Assembly: GCF_045063725.1 (NCBI RefSeq)
Contig: NZ_CP173695.1
Direction: 5' to 3' (one strand)
Source: Sellimonas catena
GTDB lineage: Bacteria > Bacillota > Clostridia > Lachnospirales > Lachnospiraceae
DNA: 64,000 nt
Below are positions 44,299-52,730 of this stretch, one piece after another. Under the pieces are notes generated by a model. The model had not been told where the DNA came from and did not search any database. It saw only the letters and a program-made list of their open reading frames with translations. Within the stretch, counting starts at the first letter, position 1; every line of letters starts with the position of its first letter. Both the position numbers and the translations under genes were made by a program.

Positions 44299-44433
44299 TC
44301 TCTAACCTCCGGTTATGTCTGATAAAAATAATAATTACTGTTTTTAGTATAATCCATATCGGTAAAAAAATCCAGCTTTTTTTCGCAATCTGCAATTCCT
44401 CTTTTCATCTGCATTCTTCGGCAAATGCGCAGA

Positions 44434-44469
44434 CAAAGCCGCCGGGAATTTCGTTTCCCGCCGGCTTTG
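44434..44469 (-). terminator. Hairpin terminator after the SDR gene
   Basis: 15-nt arms (44434-44448 and 44455-44469) with one mismatch around a 6-nt loop, 35 nt past the SDR stop. The U-tract is short, so efficiency is uncertain. Confidence 0.7.
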
Positions 44470-44503
44470 ATTTAAAACAATCGCTTTTTCAAGATCAGCA
44501 TCT

Positions 44504-45250
44504 CTATGCCCTGCTCATGCCGTCTACACTCAGAATCACTCCTGTAATATAGGATGCTTCCTCTGATGCCAGAAATACAAATGCGTTGGCAATATCTTCC
44601 GGCTGCCCGAGACGGCGGAGCGGAATCTGCGCAATCAACGGATCAATCACTTCTTTCGGTACCGCTTTCATCATATCCGTCTCCGTAATTCCCGGTGCCA
44701 CCGCATTGACGCGGATTCCTCTCGGGCCAAGTTCCCGTGCCAGTGAAATCGTCATCCCATTTACCGCAAACTTGGAAGTCGGATAGGCTACTCCTGCTGC
44801 CTGTCCGGAGATACTTACCATCGATGAGGTGGATAATATCACTCCTTCGCCCTGCTCCACCATATAATCCACAACTGCTCTGGATGCATTAAACACGCCC
44901 TTCACGTTCAGATTCATAACCTTGTCGAACAAGTCTTCCGTATATTCTGTAAACGGTACGCTGTCCGAAACTCCCGCATTATTGACAAGAATATCGATTC
45001 GTCCATATGTGTCATGTATGCCTTTTACAGCTTCACGCACAGATTCCAGACTGGAAAGATCCGGACAGATTCCTTCCACGGAAGCCCCCGGAATGCTCTC
45101 TTTTAACCTGGCAACTGCTTTATCCGCCGTCTCCTGCCTGCTGGCGGCTACAATTACTTTTGCCCCTTCTTCCAGAAACCGTTTTGCCGTAGCAAATCCG
45201 ATTCCGCGGCTCCCTCCGGTAATCAATGCAACTTTATCTTTCAGTTTCAT
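44504..45250 (-). CDS. SDR-family oxidoreductase (FabG-like)
   Basis: A 248-residue classical short-chain dehydrogenase: TGGSRGIG (11-18) binds NAD(P), NNAG (about 90) stabilises the sheet, and STSSMVS with Y-PTS-K gives the Ser-Tyr-Lys triad. It resembles 3-oxoacyl-ACP reductase and sugar-alcohol or hydroxysteroid dehydrogenases; it stands alone, without fatty-acid genes, so a biosynthetic FabG role is doubtful. AAGGAGG at ATG 45250. Divergent from the GNAT gene. Confidence 0.88.
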   Translation of the reverse strand: MKLKDKVALITGGSRGIGFATAKRFLEEGAKVIVAASRQETADKAVARLKESIPGASVEGICPDLSSLESVREAVKGIHDTYGRIDILVNNAGVSDSVPFTEYTEDLFDKVMNLNVKGVFNASRAVVDYMVEQGEGVILSTSSMVSISGQAAGVAYPTSKFAVNGMTISLARELGPRGIRVNAVAPGITETDMMKAVPKEVIDPLIAQIPLRRLGQPEDIANAFVFLASEEASYITGVILSVDGMSRA

Positions 45251-45377
45251 ATCATACGCCTCCTTTTTGTTTGTCCTCTTTATTTATTATTATCATAACA
45301 CATTTTTCAGATTTTTCGGTGATAAACTCACAATAGTATGATAAAATCAGATTATCAAATGCGCAGGGAGGAGTATT

Positions 45378-45899
45378 ATGATTTATTATGATGACGGTAT
45401 CATCCGGATCCGGACGCTGGTCCCGGATGATGCGCAGATTCTTGCAGAGGAAGAACAGTTCCAGGGCGACCATGTGACCCGCGAAAAATATGACATGCGT
45501 CTTCAGGATCAGGCAGAGGGAAAAGCCGTGGCACTGGCTGCCGAATACCAGGGGCAGACAGCCGGTTATATCAGCATCTACCCGGATTCTGACCGGGGCG
45601 CCTTTGCAGGAAAAGGGCTGCCGGAACTGGTTGATTTTGGTGTCCTGAAAAAATACCGGAACCATGGGATCGGCTCTCTTCTGATGGATACCGCAGAACA
45701 GATTGCTGCCGGATTTGCCGATACAGTCTATCTTGGTGTCGGGCTTCACAGCGGCTATGGAAGCGCCCAGAGAATGTACATCAAACGCGGATACATTCCG
45801 GACGGAAGCGGCGTCTGGTATGGAGATCATATCTGTGAACCTTATACAGACTGCTGTAACGACGATGATCTCATACTATATCTGTCGAAAAAACTATAA
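45378..45899 (+). CDS. GNAT-family N-acetyltransferase
   Basis: A 173-residue GNAT enzyme. The acetyl-CoA pyrophosphate loop is KYRNHGIGSLLMDTAEQIA (Q/R-x-x-G-x-G/A form, about 93-110), preceded by ELVDFGVLKKYR and followed by YLGVGLHSGYGSAQRMYIKRGY, the usual strand and helix of the fold. The acceptor is unknown. GGGAGGAG precedes ATG 45378. It ends at a strong bidirectional hairpin shared with the Fic gene. Confidence 0.85.
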   Translation: MIYYDDGIIRIRTLVPDDAQILAEEEQFQGDHVTREKYDMRLQDQAEGKAVALAAEYQGQTAGYISIYPDSDRGAFAGKGLPELVDFGVLKKYRNHGIGSLLMDTAEQIAAGFADTVYLGVGLHSGYGSAQRMYIKRGYIPDGSGVWYGDHICEPYTDCCNDDDLILYLSKKL

Positions 45900-45908
45900 C
45901 TGCAAAAA

Positions 45909-45953
45909 GACCGCCCGGCAGAAATATCTTTCTCTCTGCCGGGCAGTCCTTTT
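45909..45953. terminator. Bidirectional terminator between GNAT and fic
   Basis: GACcGCCCGGCAGA (45909-45922) pairs with TCTGCCGGGCaGTC (45935-45948), flanked by AAAAA on the left and CTTTTT on the right, so it can end both converging transcripts. Confidence 0.88.
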
Positions 45954-45965
45954 TACCTTTATCAT

Positions 45966-46535
45966 TTACTGCACTGCCTTCCAGAACAGTGCCTCCATTT
46001 TTTCATATCTGCACAGGAAAGACTCCTTGCTCGCCTCCATCATCTCATCTCTGGAAACCCGCGCAAACCGGATTACATAACCTCTTTTCAGCGCAAGCTC
46101 CCGGATAAACTCTCTCTGTGTCCTTCCATTACCTTCCCGAAACGGGTGCAGCGCATTAATTTCGGAAAAATAATAGGCAAGACGTCTGACAATCCGCTCT
46201 TTCGGAAGCCCTGCAAGGTAATGCTCCTCTTTCAATTTTCCGAACAGTTCATCGGCCTGCCCCTCAATAAAACGTGCTTTGCAAAAGACGGCCGATTTGG
46301 AAATATCAACCGTACGGATCTCCCCTGCCCAGGAATAGAGATCCTGGAACAGGTATCTGTGAATGCTCTTTAGGTGATCCAAATCAAAATCACCTTTCAC
46401 GGGAACATCCAGCAAATCGCTCATGCGAAACATTGTTAGCCGTCTCTCAGCCTCTTCCAGTTTCGCCTGATCCCGGATGTCCATCTTGTTGATCAGTACG
46501 TCCGAATCCGGATAACAGTAAATCGTATCACTCAT
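45966..46535 (-). CDS. Fic-domain toxin (putative AMPylase)
   Basis: A 189-residue Fic/DOC protein with the full catalytic motif HPFREGNGRTQR (130-141), so H130 and the anion-binding loop are intact and adenylylation of a target Tyr/Ser/Thr is expected. The flap region IRTVDISKS/FCKARFIEGQ precedes it. No inhibitory S/T-x-x-x-E-G/N helix is clear inside the protein. The start codon follows the antitoxin stop directly (TAAATG), the arrangement of a toxin-antitoxin pair. Confidence 0.88.
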   Translation of the reverse strand: MSDTIYCYPDSDVLINKMDIRDQAKLEEAERRLTMFRMSDLLDVPVKGDFDLDHLKSIHRYLFQDLYSWAGEIRTVDISKSAVFCKARFIEGQADELFGKLKEEHYLAGLPKERIVRRLAYYFSEINALHPFREGNGRTQREFIRELALKRGYVIRFARVSRDEMMEASKESFLCRYEKMEALFWKAVQ

Positions 46536-46859
46536 TTATGCCTCCGCGTATTCTGCCAGGATCTCCTCCCTGAATTTGTCTTTGTCTGCCGCTTTCCGGT
46601 ACTTGTTCAACAGCTCCAGGTCTTCTTCTGTCAATGTCAGCCTTTCCATCTCCATGGAAACTTTGACTTCTTCTGCCTTTTCCTGTTCTGTGTAAGCCTG
46701 CGGCATTTTTACTTCAAACGGAATACTTTTTGTCATGATGATCTGTTTCAACAGCATATTCACTACAGAAGACAGATTCGTTCCGAGCTCTTCCAGAATC
46801 ACACTGGCCTGCTCTTTGTCTCTCTCATCTGTCCGTACCTGTAAAAATGTCTTCGCCAT
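46536..46859 (-). CDS. RelB/DinJ-like antitoxin paired with Fic
   Basis: A 107-residue protein with a DinJ/RelB-type ribbon-helix-helix N-terminus (FLQVRTDERDKEQASVILEELGTNLSSVVNMLLKQIIMTKSIPFEV, residues 5-50) and an acidic C-terminal tail. In other systems this antitoxin goes with YafQ/RelE RNases; here the co-translated partner is a Fic protein. The tail contains S-MEM-E-R, which loosely resembles the S/T-x-x-x-E-G/N helix that blocks Fic enzymes; the final G/N is missing, so this is only a hint. GGGAGGT at ATG 46859; a palindromic operator overlaps its promoter. Confidence 0.82.
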   Translation of the reverse strand: MAKTFLQVRTDERDKEQASVILEELGTNLSSVVNMLLKQIIMTKSIPFEVKMPQAYTEQEKAEEVKVSMEMERLTLTEEDLELLNKYRKAADKDKFREEILAEYAEA

Positions 46860-46881
46860 TGTTCTGCACCTCCCGTATTCT

Positions 46882-46913
46882 ATTTTACATTTTTGTATTT
46901 ACATTGTCAATAC
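46882..46913 (-). promoter_or_regulatory. Promoter and operator of the antitoxin-fic pair
   Basis: Minus strand TTGACA (46905-46910), 17-bp spacer, TAAAAT (46882-46887). GTATTtACA-t-TGTcAATAC (46895-46913) is a 19-bp palindrome with one mismatched pair covering the -35, a typical place for autorepression by a ribbon-helix-helix antitoxin. Confidence 0.78.
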
Positions 46914-46927
46914 GCTCAACGTCAAGA

Positions 46928-46948
46928 AGCAGGACCCAAAATCCTGCT
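46928..46948. terminator. Hairpin after the TrmH gene
   Basis: AGCAGGA/TCCTGCT with a 7-nt loop; the following minus-strand bases (TCTTGACG) are poor in U, so termination may be weak. Confidence 0.5.
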
Positions 46949-47011
46949 CCTCCTCATAATCAAACCGAAAACTCTCACCCGCCGATCGTCTGTCTTCCTT
47001 CACTGTCTGTT

Positions 47012-47797
47012 CTATTTTCTTCTCTGCCTGCAGACCTCATACATCAGAATTCCCGCTGCCATGGCCGCATTTAAAGACTCTACCTGACCATGCATCGGAA
47101 TCTTGATTTTATGCTCCGCCTCAGCACATATCTCTTCCGGAAGACCATTTCCCTCATTTCCAATAAGAAATGCCGTCGGTTTTGTATAATCTTCCTCATC
47201 ATAGAAACGGCTGTCATCCAGATGTGCCGCATACGTGTGAATTCCATGTTGTTTTAGAAAGCGAACAGTCTCTTTCATATCATCTACACAAACTGCTCTC
47301 ATCCGGTAAATCGATCCCATCGTGGACCGGATGACTTTGGGCTGATAAAGATCCGCGCAGTTCGAACCAAGGATCACTCCTGTCACCCCGGCACCCTCCG
47401 CCGTCCGAAAAATCGTTCCCAGATTTCCCGGGTCCTGCAGATGATCCAGCACCATCAGAAAAGGTGCCCTTCCGTCTTCTCCGTGAAGAAGCTCGTCCAT
47501 CGTCCAGGACATTCTCCGAATCACCCCGAGAATTCCCTGCGGCGTTTTTGTATCCGACATGTGGGCAAACACTGTATCACTTACCATCTCCGCTTTCTTT
47601 TTTAAATGTTCCGGCAGATCCGGATATTTTTGCAGAAATGTCTCTGAAATATACAGCTCTTTGATCCGGCTTTCCGGCGCTTCCTTCATCATCCGGATCC
47701 CCTCTACGATAAAGATTCCTTCCTCATTTCTTGCTTTTGCCTTTTTCTGCAGCTTCAGTATCCGCTTGATTTTCTGATTTGCTGTACTTGTAATCAT
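47012..47797 (-). CDS. TrmH/SpoU-family RNA 2'-O-methyltransferase
   Basis: A 261-residue SPOUT methyltransferase. An N-terminal substrate-binding domain (KIKRILKLQKKAKARNEEGIFIVEGIRM) is followed by the knotted catalytic domain: LDHLQDPGNLGTIFRTAEGAGV (motif 1), AFLIGNEGNGLPEEI (motif 2) and IPMHGQVESLNAAMAAGILMYE (motif 3), which form the SAM site. Probably acts on 23S rRNA or tRNA. Its start overlaps the stop of the GH3 gene by 4 nt, so the two are translated together. Confidence 0.9.
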   Translation of the reverse strand: MITSTANQKIKRILKLQKKAKARNEEGIFIVEGIRMMKEAPESRIKELYISETFLQKYPDLPEHLKKKAEMVSDTVFAHMSDTKTPQGILGVIRRMSWTMDELLHGEDGRAPFLMVLDHLQDPGNLGTIFRTAEGAGVTGVILGSNCADLYQPKVIRSTMGSIYRMRAVCVDDMKETVRFLKQHGIHTYAAHLDDSRFYDEEDYTKPTAFLIGNEGNGLPEEICAEAEHKIKIPMHGQVESLNAAMAAGILMYEVCRQRRK

Positions 47798-49059
47798 GAC
47801 GCGCTCTCTCCTGATTCTCCCATTTTCACTTCCAGAATCCGTCTTACGGATTCATCGATCCGGTCTTCCGATATTGTGCCGGAATTTACTGCGCTCAAAA
47901 TTCCCTGATATGCATCCTCAAAATTCTGCGGCATCAGAATCATGTCAACTCCCGCCTGAACAGCCTGTACCGCTGCCTCAGCAGATGTATAGTCATTTGT
48001 AATTGCTCCCATATTCATAGCGTCCGTAATCACGATCCCGTCAAATCCCAGATCATTCCTCAGCATCTCTGTCACTACTTCTTCGGACAGAGAAGCCGGT
48101 GTATCATCCTCCAGAATATTCGGAAGAGAAATATGCCCAACCATTACAAACTCTGTGTCCGCATCAATCGCAGCCTGAAATGGAAGGAACTCGCACGATT
48201 CCAGCTCTTCCTTCGTGCTGTTTAAATACACCGTCCCCTCATGGGAATCCCCGCTCGTTCCTCCGTGTCCCGGGAAATGCTTGGCCACTGTATAAATCCC
48301 CTGGCTGTGGAATCCCTTTATCGCCTCGGATACCATCTCTGACACTGTCTCAGGATCCGATCCGAATGCCCGGTACTGCGCAATCGTATTTTCCTGGTTT
48401 GTCCAGACATCCGCCATCGGAGCAAAATCCATATTAAAGCCAAGCTCTGTCAGATACGTTCCGATCGTCTCGCCCGCATCATACGCCTTCTGACTGTCCC
48501 CGGATGCACCAATCTCTGACATATTTCCTACATTCTCAATGCCAAGAGCCGCATTTCCCGCAATCCGTGCTACTGTTCCGCCCTCTTCATCCACGGAAAG
48601 GAACGGCTCCACTCCGACCACCTCTTTGGAAAATCCTGTAATCGTATCATTCCACGTCTTGATCTGATCCTGAGAGACCAGATTATTTTCCATCATGATC
48701 AGACCGCCCACCGGCCGCTCCTTATAGGCTGTTTCCGTCACCTCTCCCGGATTCCATGTTCCCTGAACACCTGTCAGAGCATCCGGTGTGATCATAAACA
48801 TCTGCGCAATCTTCTCCTGCAGCGTCAGTTCCTCCAGCTTCTGATCAATCTCACTGTCCTGTGTCTTTGTCTCTTCTTCCCGTGTAGCCGAATCTTCTTT
48901 TGTCTGCTGCGAAGCACCCTCCTGCTCCGCCTCATCACGCCCTGCATTGCTAAAATAGATCACTGCAGCAAACGCACCTGCCGACAAAAGCATACATCCG
49001 ATTCCAAGCGCCAGTCTCCCCGTTCTTCTCCTTCTGCGTTTCCTTTTCTTTCCGCTCAT
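47794..49059 (-). CDS. Membrane-anchored GH3 beta-N-acetylhexosaminidase (NagZ-like)
   Basis: A 421-residue GH3 enzyme: very basic N-terminus (KKRKRRRRR), one membrane helix (about 15-36) without lipobox, an acidic linker (40-70), then the barrel with LSVDEEGGTVARI, VAKHFPGHGGTSGDSH (259-273; the D-S-H loop His is the unusual acid/base of NagZ-type enzymes) and GIVITDAMNM (D346 nucleophile). NagZ removes GlcNAc from muropeptides; an extracellular, wall-facing role is expected here. It lacks the C-terminal domain of larger GH3 enzymes. AAGGGG precedes ATG 49059. Confidence 0.87.
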   Translation of the reverse strand: MSGKKRKRRRRRTGRLALGIGCMLLSAGAFAAVIYFSNAGRDEAEQEGASQQTKEDSATREEETKTQDSEIDQKLEELTLQEKIAQMFMITPDALTGVQGTWNPGEVTETAYKERPVGGLIMMENNLVSQDQIKTWNDTITGFSKEVVGVEPFLSVDEEGGTVARIAGNAALGIENVGNMSEIGASGDSQKAYDAGETIGTYLTELGFNMDFAPMADVWTNQENTIAQYRAFGSDPETVSEMVSEAIKGFHSQGIYTVAKHFPGHGGTSGDSHEGTVYLNSTKEELESCEFLPFQAAIDADTEFVMVGHISLPNILEDDTPASLSEEVVTEMLRNDLGFDGIVITDAMNMGAITNDYTSAEAAVQAVQAGVDMILMPQNFEDAYQGILSAVNSGTISEDRIDESVRRILEVKMGESGESAS

Positions 49060-49184
49060 ATGATCCCCTTACTATATTAATTATTTAACCTGAAATGTAT
49101 AAAAATTTTATTATCAGCTTTAAGAGTATTATAATCGAAACACCCTGTCAACCCCGTTTTCTGCGAATTCCCGGAAGCACACAA

Positions 49185-49226
49185 TTTTGGGGACGTGTTC
49201 CGTTGCATCGGAACACGTCCCCAAAA
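49185..49226. repeat. REP-like hairpin, copy 2
   Basis: Same perfect 18-bp arms as 41722-41763, with loop TTGCAT instead of GTGCAT. It lies 17 nt after the stop of the response regulator gene and upstream of the GH3 gene on the same strand. Confidence 0.88.
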
Positions 49227-49242
49227 ATTTAAAAACAATTCA

Positions 49243-49932
49243 CTATACTTTAAAGCGGTATCCAACTCCCCAGATGGTTTCAATATACTGTGGCTTGGAT
49301 GTGTCGTACTCGATCTTTTCGCGGATTTTTTTGATATGTACTGTAACGGTCGCAATGTCTCCGATCGATTCCATGTCCCAGATTTCGCTGAAGAGTTCAT
49401 CCTTGGTGTATACATGGTTTGGATGGCTCGCCAGGAATGCGAGGAGATCGAATTCTTTCGTCGTAAATGCTTTTTCTTCTCCGTTAACCCACACGCGTCT
49501 TGCTGTGGTGTCAATCTTCAGTCCACGGATTTCGATGATTTTATTTTCTTCCGCGTGGCTTCCAATCAGTCGTTCATATCTTGCAAGATGTGCCTTGACT
49601 CTGGCTACCAGTTCGCTCGGACTGAATGGTTTTGTCATATAGTCATCTGCGCCAAGACCTAGTCCCCGGATTTTATCAATATCATCTTTCTTTGCGGATA
49701 CCATGATAATCGGCACATCTTTTTCGTCCCGTACTTTCCTGCAGATCTCAAATCCGTCTACTCCTGGAAGCATGAGATCCAGAATCAGAAGATCAAAGTC
49801 TTCTTCCAGTGCCTTTTTCAGTCCTGCGTTTCCGTCATTTTCCACCTCTACCTCAAATCCACTGAGTTCCAGATAGTCTTTCTCCAGATCCGCGATCGCT
49901 TCTTCATCTTCTATAATAAAAATCTTACTCAT
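49243..49932 (-). CDS. OmpR-family response regulator
   Basis: A 229-residue response regulator: receiver domain with acidic pair E8/D9, phospho-acceptor D52 (LLILDLMLPG) and switch Lys in GADDYMTKPFSP; C-terminal winged helix ending SKPQYIETIWGVGYRFKV. Its start at ATG 49932 (AGGAGGT 7 nt upstream) overlaps the end of the kinase gene by 8 nt, so kinase and regulator are co-translated, with the kinase first. Confidence 0.92.
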   Translation of the reverse strand: MSKIFIIEDEEAIADLEKDYLELSGFEVEVENDGNAGLKKALEEDFDLLILDLMLPGVDGFEICRKVRDEKDVPIIMVSAKKDDIDKIRGLGLGADDYMTKPFSPSELVARVKAHLARYERLIGSHAEENKIIEIRGLKIDTTARRVWVNGEEKAFTTKEFDLLAFLASHPNHVYTKDELFSEIWDMESIGDIATVTVHIKKIREKIEYDTSKPQYIETIWGVGYRFKV

Positions 49933-51082
49933 AAATTGGTACCTCCTGATATTTTCGGATGACAAAGTACATTACCGTCCCTGTGCCCGGTCTGCTTGTG
50001 GCCCAGATTTTTCCGCCGTGTTCTTCAATAATTTTTTTTACAATGGAAAGCCCGATTCCGCTCCCGCCTTTGGATGAATTTCTGGAAGCATCCGTCCGGT
50101 AAAAGCGGTCAAAAATATATGGCAGATCCTTCGCGTCGATTCCTTTTCCGTTATCCTCCAGCTCCACCTGGATAAAGTCGCCCACATCTTTGACCCTCAG
50201 GTTGATCCGCGGCTGCTGTTTGTCCATATATTTCAGGGAATTACTGATAATATTATTGACAACACGCATCAGCTGCTCGGCATCCGCAATAATCTTGACA
50301 TCGTCTTCAACATAATTAAAATATCCAAATTCCACGCCCTGATTTGTGAGTTCGGAAGACAGATTCTCCGCACAGTCATTAAAATAGTCATTGACCCGGA
50401 CGGGGGCGAAATTGTATGGAATCCGGTTTGTATCAATCTTTGTGTAGAACGTCAGCTCGTTAATCAGTGTGTTCATCTCATTTGCCTTGTTGTAGATCGT
50501 TTTGATATAACGGTCCATTTTCTCCGGCGTATCTGCCACTCCATCCATAATCCCTTCCACATATCCTTTGATTGCTGTAATCGGTGTCTTCAGGTCATGG
50601 GAAATATTACTGATCAATTCTTTGTTGTCTTTATCATTTTTCAGCTTTTCTTCCGCATTCTCCTTCAGCCTTTTTCGCATTTCCTCAATGTCCTTGCACA
50701 GCTGCCCGATCTCGTCGTCTTTTTCTGGATGAAGCTCAAAATCCAGCTCTCCTTCCGTGATGCTCTTTACCGCGATCTCCATCTTCTCAATCGGCCGCAG
50801 AAGGCTGCCGTAAATCCAGAGAATCATCAGCATTGCCGTAAGGGCAAGAATCAGGATCACACCAATGATCATGGTGCTGAGAAATTCGTGAACTTCCGGA
50901 ATTTGATTCAATGTACCGATCGACTGCTTAAAGTCCCGGTACTCCTCACCTGAAATCCCATAGGTACGTTCGATGGCTTTAATATGATAGTTCGCCACAC
51001 CCCATACAGCAAAGCCGGTCAAAACCGCCGGCAGAATCGTAATGATTACGAATGAAATAATCAATTTTGTCTTCAATTTCAA
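49925..51082 (-). CDS. Two-component sensor histidine kinase
   Basis: A 385-residue membrane kinase: helices at about 7-29 and 70-92 enclose a short (about 40-residue) external loop; HAMP follows (93-145); phospho-acceptor H162 in SNISHDLKTP; ATP domain with NNIISNSLKY, ELEDNGKGI, FDRFYRTDASRNSSKGGSGIGLSIVKKI. The small sensor loop suggests sensing in or near the membrane (cell-envelope stress type). Start is TTG 51082, with GAGGAAG upstream; no ATG is near. Confidence 0.9.
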   Translation of the reverse strand: MKLKTKLIISFVIITILPAVLTGFAVWGVANYHIKAIERTYGISGEEYRDFKQSIGTLNQIPEVHEFLSTMIIGVILILALTAMLMILWIYGSLLRPIEKMEIAVKSITEGELDFELHPEKDDEIGQLCKDIEEMRKRLKENAEEKLKNDKDNKELISNISHDLKTPITAIKGYVEGIMDGVADTPEKMDRYIKTIYNKANEMNTLINELTFYTKIDTNRIPYNFAPVRVNDYFNDCAENLSSELTNQGVEFGYFNYVEDDVKIIADAEQLMRVVNNIISNSLKYMDKQQPRINLRVKDVGDFIQVELEDNGKGIDAKDLPYIFDRFYRTDASRNSSKGGSGIGLSIVKKIIEEHGGKIWATSRPGTGTVMYFVIRKYQEVPIYE

Positions 51083-51135
51083 AACAGTTCTTCCTCTCTG
51101 CTTTCTCTGCTCTGATCACAGGTACAGTATATCAC

Positions 51136-51168
51136 GAAAAAGGGCGCCTCCACTATAGGCGCCCCTAA
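51136..51168 (-). terminator. Terminator after metK
   Basis: Perfect GGGCGCC/GGCGCCC stem (51142-51148, 51158-51164) with a 9-nt loop, then TTTTTCGTG on the minus strand. Confidence 0.92.
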
Positions 51169-51183
51169 AATTTTCTAAAGTTT

Positions 51184-52371
51184 TTATAAATACTTTTTCA
51201 GTGTTTCCACCTTATCAAGCTTCTCCCAAGGAAGATCCAGATCGTTACGTCCGAAGTGTCCGTATGCTGCTGTCTGTTTGTAGATCGGTCTTCTGAGGTC
51301 AAGCATTTTGATGATTCCTGCCGGTCTTAAATCGAAGTTTTCACGGATCATTTTTACCAGCGCTTCATCGGAAAGTTTTCCTGTCCCAAAGGTATCTACC
51401 CACACGGAAGTTGGCTGAGCAACTCCGATTGCGTAGGAAAGCTGTACTTCACATTTATCCGCAAGGCCTGCTGCCACTATGTTCTTTGCTACATAACGTG
51501 CTGCATATGCTCCCGAACGGTCTACCTTTGTGCAGTCCTTTCCCGAGAATGCGCCGCCGCCGTGACGTGCCATTCCGCCATAGCTGTCTACGATGATCTT
51601 ACGTCCTGTCAATCCACTGTCACCGTGCGGTCCGCCGATAACGAAACGTCCTGTCGGATTGATGAAGAACTTCGTATTCTCATCGATCATCTTTTCATCG
51701 AGAATCGGATCAAATACATGTTTTTTGATATCTTCATGGATCTGCTCCTGTGTGACTGCAGGATCATGCTGTGTGGACAGTACCACTGCCTCCAGACGTC
51801 CCGGCTTTCCTTCTTCATTATACTCTACTGTCACCTGGGCTTTTCCATCCGGGCGAAGATACGGGAGTGTTCCGTCCTTTCTCACCTTTGCAAGCTGCTT
51901 TGTGAGTTTGTGCGCAAGGGAAATCGGATACGGCATATACTCTTCTGTCTCATTGGACGCATATCCGAACATCATACCCTGATCACCGGCACCGATCGCT
52001 TCGATCTCCTCATCGGACATCTTGTTTTCTTTTGCTTCCAGCGCTTTATCAACGCCCATTGCAATATCGGATGACTGCTCATCAATAGCTACCAGAACAC
52101 CGCATGTGTCCGCGTCAAATCCGAATTTTCCTCTTGTATATCCGATCTCTCTTACCGTGTCGCGCACGATCTTCTGGATATCTACATATCCGTTGGTTGT
52201 AATCTCACCCATAACCATTACAAGACCTGTCGTTGTACATGTCTCACATGCCACACGGCTCATCGGATCCTGCTCCATCAAAGCATCCAGAATCGCGTCA
52301 GAAATCGCGTCACAGACTTTGTCCGGATGACCTTCTGTTACTGATTCAGAAGTAAATAATAATTTTTCCAT
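51184..52371 (-). CDS. metK: S-adenosylmethionine synthetase
   Basis: A 395-residue MetK that makes SAM from ATP and methionine. Signatures: LFTSESVTEGHPDKVCDAISDA (His and Asp of the active site), GAGDQGMMFGYA (methionine loop), and GGGAFSGKDCTKVDRSGAYAARYVAKN (phosphate-binding). ATG 52371 (AGGA upstream) gives the standard MEKLLFTSE start; the 9 residues further upstream are not conserved. Controlled by a SAM-I riboswitch. Confidence 0.97.
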   Translation of the reverse strand: MEKLLFTSESVTEGHPDKVCDAISDAILDALMEQDPMSRVACETCTTTGLVMVMGEITTNGYVDIQKIVRDTVREIGYTRGKFGFDADTCGVLVAIDEQSSDIAMGVDKALEAKENKMSDEEIEAIGAGDQGMMFGYASNETEEYMPYPISLAHKLTKQLAKVRKDGTLPYLRPDGKAQVTVEYNEEGKPGRLEAVVLSTQHDPAVTQEQIHEDIKKHVFDPILDEKMIDENTKFFINPTGRFVIGGPHGDSGLTGRKIIVDSYGGMARHGGGAFSGKDCTKVDRSGAYAARYVAKNIVAAGLADKCEVQLSYAIGVAQPTSVWVDTFGTGKLSDEALVKMIRENFDLRPAGIIKMLDLRRPIYKQTAAYGHFGRNDLDLPWEKLDKVETLKKYL

Positions 52372-52454
52372 CTTTTCCTGCCTTTCCTTTTCTCTCATAT
52401 ACTGTCTGTTTTCTCTGGCGGGCTTTTCTGCTGCACTAAAACATATTAATGCGC

Positions 52455-52485
52455 AATAAAAAAGCAGCCCACCATAAGCGGACTG
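52455..52485 (-). terminator. Riboswitch-controlled leader terminator of metK
   Basis: CAGTCC/GGGCTG arms (52480-52485, 52465-52470) followed on the minus strand by CTTTTTTATT; it lies between the SAM-I aptamer and metK. Confidence 0.85.
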
Positions 52486-52508
52486 TTATATATACATCAT
52501 ATATCAAT

Positions 52509-52608
52509 CCTCTTATTGTTCGATTACTCGCTCAGGCTGGCACCTTCCGTGACCGGGGTTGCCGTGGCTTCTCAGATCCTATGTATCTCCACCACTCTGA
52601 ATAAGAGA
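52509..52608 (-). promoter_or_regulatory. SAM-I (S-box) riboswitch aptamer
   Basis: On the minus strand the leader has the S-box order: P1 strand CTCTTATT, AGAGTGGTGGAG, AAGCCACGGCAACC, GGAAGGTGCCAGCC, GAGCGAG, and the closing P1 strand AACAATAAGAG. With SAM bound, P1 forms and the downstream terminator stops metK transcription. Confidence 0.93.
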
Positions 52609-52641
52609 AAATATAACTTGATTTACTTGTCACTGTACGGA

Positions 52642-52670
52642 ATCATATCACCATCATATAATCCTGTCAA
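52642..52670 (-). promoter_or_regulatory. Promoter of metK
   Basis: TTGACA (52665-52670), 17-bp spacer, TATGAT (52642-52647) on the minus strand, about 35 bp before the riboswitch. Confidence 0.85.
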
Positions 52671-52730
52671 GAGTTTTTTAACAAAAGCAGGGATACGGTA
52701 TCTCCGCACCCCACTCCTCACGTACTGTTT

